Shown here in pieces: positions 26,401 through 33,924 of a DNA stretch of 64,000 nucleotides. The stretch lies in NCBI RefSeq assembly GCF_041477585.1, contig NZ_JBGNYA010000001.1:2170001-2234000 (forward strand). The letters run 5' to 3'. Source of the DNA: Halobellus sp. MBLA0158 (lineage in GTDB: Archaea; Halobacteriota; Halobacteria; Halobacteriales; Haloferacaceae). Under the pieces are notes generated by a model. It saw only the letters and a program-made list of their open reading frames with translations, made no database searches and had not been told where the DNA came from. The position numbers were made by a program, and so were the translations under genes. Positions within the stretch are counted from its first letter, which is position 1. The number at the start of each line of letters is the position of its first letter.

Positions 26401-26629
26401 CAGCACGCCCGGCCGGCAGACCGACGGCGGCGCGACGGTCGACGTCGGCGACGTGGACGTCGGCGAGTCCGCCGACCGGACCAACGCCGCGGCCGCCGGC
26501 GCCGACGACGCGACCGACGACCTGTTGGCGGCGGGCGAGAGCCCCGAGTGCCCCGAGTGCGGCAGTATGTCGCTGTACTTCTCGGAGGGGTGCAAGACCT
26601 GCGAGGCCTGCGGCTGGTCCGAGTGCTGA
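23474..26629 (+). CDS. nrdJ: Adenosylcobalamin-dependent ribonucleotide reductase
   Basis: A 1051-residue class II reductase making deoxyribonucleotides with B12 as radical source. It has [11 protein letters not shown] (redox Cys), [13 protein letters not shown] and [20 protein letters not shown] (catalytic Cys and Glu). [17 protein letters not shown] is the phosphate-binding region. A C-terminal Cys cluster (CPECGSM, then [12 protein letters not shown]) probably re-reduces the active site or binds zinc. There is an acidic linker before the cluster. It is preceded directly by a 23-codon ORF. Its cofactor would come from the B12 locus further along. Confidence 0.95.
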   Translation: [1051 protein letters not shown]

Positions 26630-26712
26630 GGCGCTCGCTGGCGTAGCGATCGACTTCCGATTTTCGTCGCCGGACGCGAACCTTCTTGTCGACTGCGACC
26701 GCCCGGACGAAC

Positions 26713-26844
26713 GTGAGCGACGCGACCGAGACGCCGCCCGGCCGGCCCTGTCCGCTCTGCGGGCGATCGATGGCCCGGCGACACTGCAAGTACGTCTGCC
26801 CCGAGCACGGGGTGGTCTACGACTGCAGCGACACATTTTGGTGA
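26713..26844 (+). CDS. Small zinc-finger protein (43 aa)
   Basis: It starts at GTG and reads MSDATETPPGRPCPLCGRSM, then ARRHCKYVCPEHGVVYDC, ending DTFW. The ligands CPLC, HC, CPEH and a last Cys fit a treble-clef-like or zinc-ribbon micro-protein of the haloarchaeal CPxCG-related class. Codon use matches the neighbours. It follows nrdJ by about 85 bp. The function is unknown. Confidence 0.72.
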   Translation: MSDATETPPGRPCPLCGRSMARRHCKYVCPEHGVVYDCSDTFW

Positions 26845-27029
26845 TCTGATACTGGAAAGCGCGAACCGCCGATTCATAGTATATGAGTCTGGTGGCCGAC
26901 CGTTCGGACTGCGGTCGGATCGGTGTCAAATCGGCACGAAGCGTTATATGAATTCAGTCCGTATCAGAGATGACAGATGCGTGGCCGGACGGAATCGCGA
27001 CGAGACACCCCGACCCGTAGCACCTAACG

Positions 27030-28055
27030 ATGGTGAGAGAAGAACAGATCCGACAGAGTAAGGCGATCCAGCGGCGCACCGGGAAGACGTTCCACCTGGC
27101 GACGCGCGTCCTGCCCGAGCGGGTCCGGCACGCGACGTACGTCCTCTATGCCTTCTTCCGGGTCGCCGACGAGGTCGTCGACGCCGAGGAGACCCCCGCG
27201 CCGGCGGAACAGCGCCGGCGACTGGAAACCCTCCGTCGCCAGGCCCTCGGCGAGGAGTCGTCCGACGACCCGGTGCTGACGGCGTTCGCCGAACTCCGCG
27301 AGCGGCACGACATCCCCGCGTCCGACGTCGACACCTTCATCGACGCGATGCTCGCGGACATCGACACCGACCGCTACGAGACCTACGAGGAACTGGAGGC
27401 GTACATGGACGGCTCGGCGGCCGCGGTCGGCCGGATGATGACCGAGATTATGGAGACGCCGCAGGCCGACGCGGCGCTGCCGCACGCGACGGCGCTCGGC
27501 GAGGCGTTCCAGCTCTCGAACTTCCTCCGGGACGTCCGCGAGGACATCATAGAGCGCGACCGGATCTACCTCCCGAGAGAGACTCTCCGGAAGCACGACG
27601 TCACCGAGGAACAGCTCCTGAACTTCGAGTACGACGAGAACTTCCGGGCGGCGATGGAAGACGAACTGGAGCGCGCGGAGGCGCTGTATCGAGAGGGCGT
27701 CGCCGGCATCGACTACCTCCCCGAGGACTGCCAGTTCGCGGTGTTGCTCGCGGCGGTCCTCTACGCCGACCACCACCGCGAGATCCGCAAGCGCGACTGC
27801 GACGTCCTCTCGACGACGCCGTCGCTGTCGGCGGCGCGGAAGCTCTATCTCCTGGCGAAGACGCGCCTCTTCTGGGCGATCGAGCGCGACCCCGTCGCGG
27901 TGTTCCGGCGGGTCAGCGTCGTTCCCTACCCCGAGGACGGCGACGCGGCGCGGGATCCCGGCCACTCCGGGCCGTCGCCGAGCCACCCCTCGGGAGCGTC
28001 GCGGCGGGGCGGCCGCGTCTCGGGCTGGCTCCGGGGCTTCACCGGCGGAGAGTAG
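27030..28055 (+). CDS. crtB: Phytoene synthase
   Basis: A 341-residue squalene/phytoene synthase family enzyme joining two GGPP into phytoene, the first committed carotenoid step. The two Asp-rich motifs are VADEVVD and NFLRDVREDIIERDRIYLP. RRTGKTFHLATRVLP at the N-terminus is typical. The C-terminal 40 residues are low complexity and basic. A TATA-like TTATAT lies near 26945. The 3' end overlaps the convergent cruF by 17 bases. Confidence 0.95.
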   Translation: MVREEQIRQSKAIQRRTGKTFHLATRVLPERVRHATYVLYAFFRVADEVVDAEETPAPAEQRRRLETLRRQALGEESSDDPVLTAFAELRERHDIPASDVDTFIDAMLADIDTDRYETYEELEAYMDGSAAAVGRMMTEIMETPQADAALPHATALGEAFQLSNFLRDVREDIIERDRIYLPRETLRKHDVTEEQLLNFEYDENFRAAMEDELERAEALYREGVAGIDYLPEDCQFAVLLAAVLYADHHREIRKRDCDVLSTTPSLSAARKLYLLAKTRLFWAIERDPVAVFRRVSVVPYPEDGDAARDPGHSGPSPSHPSGASRRGGRVSGWLRGFTGGE

Positions 28056-28941
28056 CGAGCCCGCCCGACAGCGGCATATCGAACCGGTCCGTCCGGAGGA
28101 GACCGAGCCCGAACAGCACGGCCCCCGCGACCGGAATCCAGTTGCCGAACCACGCGTTGATCCCGCCCCAGAGGATGACAAAGGAGACCAGGTCGTCCAG
28201 CAGGAACTCACAGTCCGCCAGCCGATTCAAGAGCGCGCGCCGGTCGTAGCCCCAGTCGAGCGCGAGGGTCGCGACCGTCGCCGAGAGGACCCAGCCGGCG
28301 TAGTTCGAGAGCGGCACGCCGTAGAACGCGCCGCCGCTCGGGTAGACCCAGAAGCCGAGCGCGACCGCCCCGGGGTCGAGGACGACGTCCATCGCCAGCA
28401 CCGCGGCGATGACCGCGGCCAATCTGACCCCGGTCCGCGCGGCGCGCTCGCCGAGCAGGAGCAGACAGAGGAGATAGGAGTTCATCACCAAGGGGATGAA
28501 GAAGATCGGAAGCCCCAGCGGGACGCCCGCGACGATCGGCCCGAGGTCGACCCCGTAGAAGAAGTCCCCGTAGGGAATCCCGGTGTGAACGCCCAGGTAC
28601 TCGATCCCGTACGCGTAGAGCGTCAAGGCGCCGACGCCGGCCGCCGCTCGCCGGTCGGTGATCGGGAGGACGCCGACGACGAGCGGCGAGCGCATCACCG
28701 CCGTCCCCAGGAGGATCAGCAGGCCGTTGAACGCCAGCGGCTCGGGCAGGACGCCCTCGGCGCTGGCCAAGAGGAGCACGATCCCGTTGAGGGGGAAGAA
28801 CACCGAGATGGTAAAGCGGTTCTCGCGGACGAGGCGTTCCAGCCGGCGCTCCCACTCCGCACGGAAGCGAGGGAGACCGGCGCGGAGCGAGCCCAGGCGC
28901 GAAGAGTCGACCGACTCCCGCGACTCCGGCGGGTCAGGCAT
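28039..28941 (-). CDS. cruF: Bisanhydrobacterioruberin hydratase (CruF)
   Basis: A 300-residue polytopic membrane protein of the CruF carotenoid hydratase family, which adds the terminal hydroxyls to make the C50 carotenoid bacterioruberin. It has about seven helices, with EYLGVHTGIPYGDFFYG and VLDPGAVALGFWVYPSGG as the conserved loops. The ATG giving MPDPPESRESVDSS overlaps the lyeJ stop by 8 bases. It is the third gene of crtD-lyeJ-cruF, the order found in other haloarchaea. Confidence 0.92.
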   Translation of the reverse strand: MPDPPESRESVDSSRLGSLRAGLPRFRAEWERRLERLVRENRFTISVFFPLNGIVLLLASAEGVLPEPLAFNGLLILLGTAVMRSPLVVGVLPITDRRAAAGVGALTLYAYGIEYLGVHTGIPYGDFFYGVDLGPIVAGVPLGLPIFFIPLVMNSYLLCLLLLGERAARTGVRLAAVIAAVLAMDVVLDPGAVALGFWVYPSGGAFYGVPLSNYAGWVLSATVATLALDWGYDRRALLNRLADCEFLLDDLVSFVILWGGINAWFGNWIPVAGAVLFGLGLLRTDRFDMPLSGGLATLRR

Positions 28942-29782
28942 TGACGAGCCTCCAGAGCGCGCCGAGAGTGAGAAGCGTCCCGACGGCGGTGTTGACGACG
29001 GGATACCACCAGTACGCCCGGTCGACGTCGACATCCGAGAGATAGATCGCGAACACCAACACCGGGTACGCCGCGAGGAGGAGGCCGATGCGACCGTCGA
29101 CCAGTCCGAAGACGGCCGCCGCGGCGAGCCAGCACGCGAGGCAGTACGCGAGCGTCCGGCGCTCGCCGAGGAACGTCGCCGTCGTCCTGATCCCGGCCTC
29201 GCGGTCGGGTTCGATGTCGGGGATCGCCGAGAAGGTGTGCATCCCCATCGTCCAGAGCCACGCGGCGGCGACCGCCGCCAGCGGCGGATGCGAGCCCGCG
29301 ACGGCGGCGTAGGCGGCCGCGCCCGGCAGGACGTAGAGCCCGTTCGACAGCGAGTCGAGGAAGGGCGTCGTCTTGAAGCGCAGCGGCGGCGCCGAGTACT
29401 GGAAGCCGAGCAGGAAGAAGCCCGCGAGGTACGGCCACGCGAGCGTGGGCGTAGCGGCGAACGTGGCCGCGCCCAGGAGCGTCGAGGCGACGACGACCGC
29501 GGCGACGACCGTATCGCCCCGCCAGCGCGCCTCTCGATCCGACTTCTTGGGGTTCTCGGTGTCGACGTCGGCGTCGAAGACGTCGTTGACGCCGTAGAGG
29601 AAGACGTTCGCCGGCAGGAGAAAGTACGCGAACAGCCCCACGGTGAGCGGCGTGAACAGCCCGCCCGTCGAGTCGACGCCGAACGCGACGCCGACGACGA
29701 CCGGGCCCGCGAGGTAGAGCCAAAAGCGCGGCCGCGACAGCGTCAGCAGGTAGCGCACTCGCCCGAAGGTTCCCCCGGACAT
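28934..29782 (-). CDS. lyeJ: Lycopene elongase/hydratase (UbiA family)
   Basis: A 282-residue UbiA-type prenyltransferase with eight or nine membrane helices. The first Asp-rich motif is NDVFDADVD and the second is IPDIEPDREAG. In bacterioruberin synthesis the enzyme adds C5 units (from DMAPP) to both ends of lycopene and hydrates them. It starts 6 bases after the crtD stop and overlaps cruF by 8 bases. The family call is strong, and the specific call rests on the cluster. Confidence 0.93.
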   Translation of the reverse strand: MSGGTFGRVRYLLTLSRPRFWLYLAGPVVVGVAFGVDSTGGLFTPLTVGLFAYFLLPANVFLYGVNDVFDADVDTENPKKSDREARWRGDTVVAAVVVASTLLGAATFAATPTLAWPYLAGFFLLGFQYSAPPLRFKTTPFLDSLSNGLYVLPGAAAYAAVAGSHPPLAAVAAAWLWTMGMHTFSAIPDIEPDREAGIRTTATFLGERRTLAYCLACWLAAAAVFGLVDGRIGLLLAAYPVLVFAIYLSDVDVDRAYWWYPVVNTAVGTLLTLGALWRLVNA

Positions 29783-29788
29783 ATCAGT

Positions 29789-31291
29789 TCAGCCCGCCCG
29801 CTCGGCCATCGCTTCCGCCGTTAGCTCGCCGCTGATGAGACACATCGGCACGCCGATGCCGGGCGTCGTGAACGCGCCCGTGAAGTAGAGGCCCTCGACG
29901 GCCTCCGATCTGTGGGGCGGCCGGAACAGCGCGGTCTGTCTGAGCGTGTGGGCGAGCCCCAGCGCGGTCCCCTTCGTGGCGTTGTAGCGCTCGGCGAAGT
30001 CGGAGACGCAGAAGGACTCCTCGACGACGATCCGGTCCCGGAGGTCGACGCCGGTGTGCTCGGCGATGTCGTCGAGGACGAGGTCGCGGTACTCCTGCCG
30101 CATCTCCGGGGTGTCCTCCAGCCCGGCCGCGATGGGCACGAGCGCGAAGAGGTTCGAGTGGCCCTCGGGCGCGACGTCGTCGTCGGTCTCGGAGGGAACA
30201 CAGAGGTAGTACGCCGGGTCGTCGGGCCACGCCGGGTCGTCGAAGATCTGCTCGAAGTGCGCGTCCCAGTCGGTCGGCAGGACCAGGGTGTGGTGTTCGA
30301 GCGGGTCGACGTCGCCCTCGACGCCCAGATAGAGGAGGAACGCCGAGGGCGCGTAGGTCCGCGACTCCCAGTAGTCCTCGTCGTACTGGCGCTTCCCCTC
30401 GTCGAGGAGCTCCATCTCCGTGTGCCGGTAGTCGGCGTCGCTGACGACGTAGTCGGGGAACCACTCCGCGCCGGACTCGGTGCGGACGGCGAAGGCGCCC
30501 TCGCGGCCTTTGATCTCCGCGACCGGGCTGTCGAGGCGGTAGTCCACGCCGAGTTCCCTTCCCATCTCCGCGATGCCGTCGACGACGCCGCCGAGGCCGT
30601 TCTCGGGGTAGTACACGCCCATATTGAAGTCGACGTGGCTCATCAGATTGTAGAGCGCCGGGGTGTTGTTCGGCGCGCCGCCGAGGAACACCAGCGTGTA
30701 CTGCATTATCTGCTGGAGCTTCGGATGCTCGAAGTACTCTTCGACGTGGTCCTGCATCGAGCCGACGAGCGAGAGCCCGCGGGCCTGCTTTGCGACGTCC
30801 CAGTCTATGAAGTCCGAAAGCGAGCTCCGGTCCTCGTAGACGAAGTGTTCCATTCCCACCTCGTAGTTCGTCTTCGACTTCTCCAGGTACTCGTCGAAGC
30901 GCTCGCCCGCGCCGGGCTCGTAGGACTCGAACACCTGTCGGTTCCGTTCGAGGTCCGGGACCATGTCCACGCGGTCGCCGTCCTTGAAGAAGATCCGGTA
31001 GTGCGGATCCAGGCGGGTGAGGTCGTAGTAGTCCGACGGCTCGCGGCCGAAGTGCGAGAAGAACCGCTCGAAGACGTCGGGCATCAGGTACCACGAGGGG
31101 CCCATATCGAACCGGAAGCCCTCGACCTCCAGCCGGCTGGCGCGGCCGCCCAGCTGGCCGTTCTTCTCCAGGAGGGTGACCTCCGCGCCCGCGTCCGCGA
31201 GGTAGCACGCCGTCGAGAGGCCGCCGAAGCCGCCGCCGATCACGACGACGTCGGCGCCGGCGAGCGCGTCGAGGTCCGGGGGAGTGTCCAT
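29789..31291 (-). CDS. crtD: Carotenoid 3,4-desaturase (CrtD, CrtI family)
   Basis: A 500-residue FAD-dependent desaturase. The N-terminal FAD fold is VVVIGGGFGGLSTACYLADAG followed about 20 residues later by QLGGRASRLEVEG and FDMGPSWYL. The C-terminal FAD motif is GLYFTGAFTTPGIGVP. Members next to lyeJ and cruF act as 3,4-desaturase in bacterioruberin synthesis, whereas phytoene desaturase CrtI is a close paralogue. The assignment to CrtD is by context. The ATG giving MDTPPDLDALAG is the only sensible start. First gene of its operon. Confidence 0.9.
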   Translation of the reverse strand: MDTPPDLDALAGADVVVIGGGFGGLSTACYLADAGAEVTLLEKNGQLGGRASRLEVEGFRFDMGPSWYLMPDVFERFFSHFGREPSDYYDLTRLDPHYRIFFKDGDRVDMVPDLERNRQVFESYEPGAGERFDEYLEKSKTNYEVGMEHFVYEDRSSLSDFIDWDVAKQARGLSLVGSMQDHVEEYFEHPKLQQIMQYTLVFLGGAPNNTPALYNLMSHVDFNMGVYYPENGLGGVVDGIAEMGRELGVDYRLDSPVAEIKGREGAFAVRTESGAEWFPDYVVSDADYRHTEMELLDEGKRQYDEDYWESRTYAPSAFLLYLGVEGDVDPLEHHTLVLPTDWDAHFEQIFDDPAWPDDPAYYLCVPSETDDDVAPEGHSNLFALVPIAAGLEDTPEMRQEYRDLVLDDIAEHTGVDLRDRIVVEESFCVSDFAERYNATKGTALGLAHTLRQTALFRPPHRSEAVEGLYFTGAFTTPGIGVPMCLISGELTAEAMAERAG

Positions 31292-31393
31292 AGCGGGTCG
31301 TGGGGCGTCGAAACCATAAATCGACTGACCGAGCGGGTCGCCGAGGCTCCCGGCGGCGAGAATCTTTACCTGCGAACGGACCCAGGAGTCGAT

Positions 31394-32128
31394 ATGACGC
31401 TCACCGACGCGACGGTCGTCGTGACGGGCGCGAGTCGAGGAATCGGCCGGGCGCTCCTGGGAGCGTTCGCCGGCGAGGGCGCCGCAGTCGTCGGCTGTGC
31501 GCGGGACGTCGACGCGCTCGACGAGGCCGTCGCCGACGCGCGGGCGACGCGGGAAGCCGCCGACGCCGAGCGCGACGCGCCGATCGAGGGCGTCCGCGCC
31601 GACGTGCGGGTCGCCACCGACGTCGAGCGGGCGATGGACGTCGCCGACGGGATCGGCCCCGGAGACGGAGTCGACGTCGTGGTGGCGAACGCGGGCGTCA
31701 ACCACGGCGATCCCGGCGAGATGCCGATCCACGAGGAGTCCTACGACCGCTTCGACGACACGGTCCAGACGAACCTCCGCGGGGTCTTCGCGGCCGCGAA
31801 GGAGGGGCTCGCGCGGATGCCGGCCGACGGGCGCTTGCTCGTGCCGTCGGGGTCCGTCGCCGTCGACGCCAAGCCGGGGATGGGCGCGTACGCGGTCTCG
31901 AAGGCGGCCGCCGAAGCCGTGATCCGGCAGGTCGCTGCCGACGCCGACCAGACCGCGGCGGTCGTCGATCCCGGGATCGTCGAGACCGATCTCAGCGGTC
32001 CCGGCGGGCGCGCGCCCGAAGACGTCGCGCCGATGTTCGTGTGGGCCGCCGGCGAGGCCGACGCCGAGGAGATCGACGGCGAACGCGTCGATCTCCGGAC
32101 CTGGAAGCGGGCGACGCGATCGCGGTGA
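31394..32128 (+). CDS. Short-chain dehydrogenase/reductase
   Basis: A 244-residue SDR oxidoreductase. The cofactor motif TGASRGIGRA is near residue 11, NAGVNHGD is the NAG motif, and the catalytic Ser (VPSGSVAV) and Tyr-x3-Lys (AYAVSKAA) are in place. The substrate is unknown. It is divergent from the carotenoid operon with 102 bp between starts. The ATG giving MTLTDATVVVTGAS is chosen since the nucleotide fold must start within a few residues. Confidence 0.92.
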   Translation: MTLTDATVVVTGASRGIGRALLGAFAGEGAAVVGCARDVDALDEAVADARATREAADAERDAPIEGVRADVRVATDVERAMDVADGIGPGDGVDVVVANAGVNHGDPGEMPIHEESYDRFDDTVQTNLRGVFAAAKEGLARMPADGRLLVPSGSVAVDAKPGMGAYAVSKAAAEAVIRQVAADADQTAAVVDPGIVETDLSGPGGRAPEDVAPMFVWAAGEADAEEIDGERVDLRTWKRATRSR

Positions 32129-32186
32129 GGCGGCTTTCCGACGCCGAATCCGGAGTAGTCTGCCGCGACGCCTCGCTCCGACACGC

Positions 32187-32229
32187 TTATTAAAACGAGC
32201 GTTCGTGTTATGAACGTGAGCGTTATTAA
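32187..32229 (+). promoter_or_regulatory. Leaderless ZIP promoter with palindrome over the start codon
   Basis: A TATA-like TTATTAAAA (from 32187) lies about 20 bases before the ATG at 32210. An inverted repeat CGTTC-GTGTTAT-GAACG spans 32200-32216 and encloses the start codon. TTATTAA recurs at 32223-32229. The layout suits repression by a metal-sensing regulator, which is inferred. Confidence 0.5.
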
Positions 32230-33082
32230 TTCGGACGGCGGCTTTCATATCCGCGATCGGATCTCGACGGTCGGGCTCCTCGCGACGCTGGTGTTGGTGG
32301 GGCTTTCGATCCTCGCGGTCGCGATGAGCATCGAGAACCACGGGAAGCTGGTCGGGATCTCGTGGGTCGCGTTCCTGGCGATGGCGTTGGCGGCGCCGCT
32401 CGGAGCGCGGACGAGAGCCGAGAGCGGCGGCGCGCTGGTGTGGGGCTACGGGCTCGCCGCGGGCGCGATGGTGACGAGCGCGGCCGTCTTCCTGGTCCCG
32501 CAGGCGATCGGCCAGCACCCGCAGTGGGGCGGCTTCGGCGTCGCGTTCGGCCTGCTCGCGGGCTTTGCCTCCCACACGGTCGGGCATCGACTCGCCCATA
32601 TGGACCTCCCGATCGACCGGACGGTCGCGGAACTGACCGCCCACGCCTTCTCCGCGGGCGCCATCATCGGCATCATCTACGGGAACATGCCCGAACTCGG
32701 GGCGTTGCTGGGGCTGGCGATCGTCTCCCACAAGGGACCCGCGGGCTACGCCGCCGCCCGGCGGCTCGCGAACGCCGGCCGGAACGCGTCGATCCTCCTC
32801 CTGCCCGCGACGGGCGTCGGGATCGCCGGCATCGCCACCTCGATGATCGCGCTGCCCGCGTCGGGGCCGGTCCGCGGCCTCGTCTTCGGCTTCGCGGCCG
32901 GCGTCTTCCTCCACGTCGCGATGGACTTCCTGCCCCGGTGTGAGATCGGCAGCGAGATCCACAGTATGCTGTCTGTCTCGGGCGACGCCCACGCGGTGCT
33001 GGACCGCCTCCGGGTCCACGCCGTCGTCTCGACGTCGATCGGCGGCCTCGTCGTCCTCGCGGCGTGGCTCGTCATCGCCTGA
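32210..33082 (+). CDS. ZIP-family metal transporter
   Basis: A 290-residue membrane protein with eight predicted helices. Its helix IV-V equivalents carry ASHTVGHRLAHMD, LTAHAFSAGAIIGIIYGNM and VSHKGPAGYAAAR, placed like the metal-binding helices of ZIP proteins (HxxxE and similar). VAMDFLPRC appears in a late helix. It probably imports Zn2+ or another divalent metal. The start lies about 20 bases after a TATA box, indicating a leaderless message. It is a single gene between an SDR enzyme and a regulator. Confidence 0.8.
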   Translation: MNVSVINSDGGFHIRDRISTVGLLATLVLVGLSILAVAMSIENHGKLVGISWVAFLAMALAAPLGARTRAESGGALVWGYGLAAGAMVTSAAVFLVPQAIGQHPQWGGFGVAFGLLAGFASHTVGHRLAHMDLPIDRTVAELTAHAFSAGAIIGIIYGNMPELGALLGLAIVSHKGPAGYAAARRLANAGRNASILLLPATGVGIAGIATSMIALPASGPVRGLVFGFAAGVFLHVAMDFLPRCEIGSEIHSMLSVSGDAHAVLDRLRVHAVVSTSIGGLVVLAAWLVIA

Positions 33083-33112
33083 ACGACGCGCCACGCCACC
33101 AGTTTTTCCGAC

Positions 33113-33757
33113 TCACTCCGTCCCGGCGTACTCGCGGAGCACCGCCGACTCGGCCTTCCGGACCAGTTCGCCCGCGGTGCTCGTCGCGCAGTCGAGCGCG
33201 GCGGCGACGTCCACGATGCTCCCGGTCCGCGGGACCTCGTAGTAGCCGACCGACACCGCGGCGTCGAGCGCCGCGGCCTGCCGCTCTGTGAGCCGCGAGG
33301 GCGACGAGGACCTCGCGAACGGGCGAACGCGCTCGATCTCGATCGCTCCGAGCGCCGACAGCGACTCCCGGAGGTCCGAGAGCGCCGACGCCTCGCCGAC
33401 GGCCTCGAAGGTCACCGGCCCTGAAGACGAAAAGACGACCGGCGGGACGAAGATCACGGCCGCGTCTGCGACGACTTCCAAGACGGGATCGGGGAACTCG
33501 TAGGCCGCCTGGCTGAGGAAGGCGTAGGTACCCCCGCCGTCGCGGACGAGCGAGCGCTCGGCGAGCGACTCGATCGCCGAGAGCACCGCGCGGACGGCGT
33601 CGGGATCCGCGTCGAACCACAGCAGCGTCGTCGCGTCCGCGGTCGGACTCCACATCAGCAACTCCGCACGCGAAACCGAATCGGTATCGACGACCGCCCG
33701 GTGGAGGGGATGCCGGAGGCGGTCCGGGTACTCGATCGAGAACTGGACCTGCTTCAT
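33113..33757 (-). CDS. Bacterioopsin-activator-type HTH regulator
   Basis: A 214-residue protein starting MKQVQFSIEYPDRLRHPLHR. The C-terminal domain is HTH_10 (bat type): LTERQAAALDAAVSVGYYEVPRTGSIVDVAAALDC with a recognition helix around STAGELVRKAES. Such regulators are abundant in haloarchaea and usually control nearby or redox/light-related genes. The N-terminal part is a probable sensor domain with no recognised ligand. A dispersed palindromic element (33845-33924) lies about 90 bases upstream of its start. Confidence 0.88.
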   Translation of the reverse strand: MKQVQFSIEYPDRLRHPLHRAVVDTDSVSRAELLMWSPTADATTLLWFDADPDAVRAVLSAIESLAERSLVRDGGGTYAFLSQAAYEFPDPVLEVVADAAVIFVPPVVFSSSGPVTFEAVGEASALSDLRESLSALGAIEIERVRPFARSSSPSRLTERQAAALDAAVSVGYYEVPRTGSIVDVAAALDCATSTAGELVRKAESAVLREYAGTE

Positions 33758-33844
33758 TCGGCGCTGAGCCGACGTTCGCCCGGTCGGACCATCAATCATC
33801 GTGTTCGGTTCGCGGTCTGCTGATCTCGCCGCCGCGACGATTCG

Positions 33845-33924
33845 TAGTGATTACTCTCACCGTTTACCGCCGAACGCGACGCCCGGTGACGGCGCTCGGC
33901 GGTAAGAGACGAGAGTAATCACTA
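33845..33924 (+). repeat. Dispersed ~80-bp double-palindrome element, copy A
   Basis: The outer arms TAGTGATTACTCTC (33845-33858) and GAGAGTAATCACTA (33911-33924) are perfect 14-base inverted repeats. The inner arms TTACCGCCGA (33864-33873) and TCGGCGGTAA (33896-33905) are perfect 10-base inverted repeats around a GC-rich loop. The right end touches the stop codon (33925-33927) of the minus-strand hydrolase gene. Related copies are at 45131, 54230 and 63232. Confidence 0.9.

Noticed and set aside
29784-31208. Alternative minus-strand frame within crtD
   Set aside because: It is Arg-rich shadow coding; the crtD frame has intact FAD motifs and full family length.
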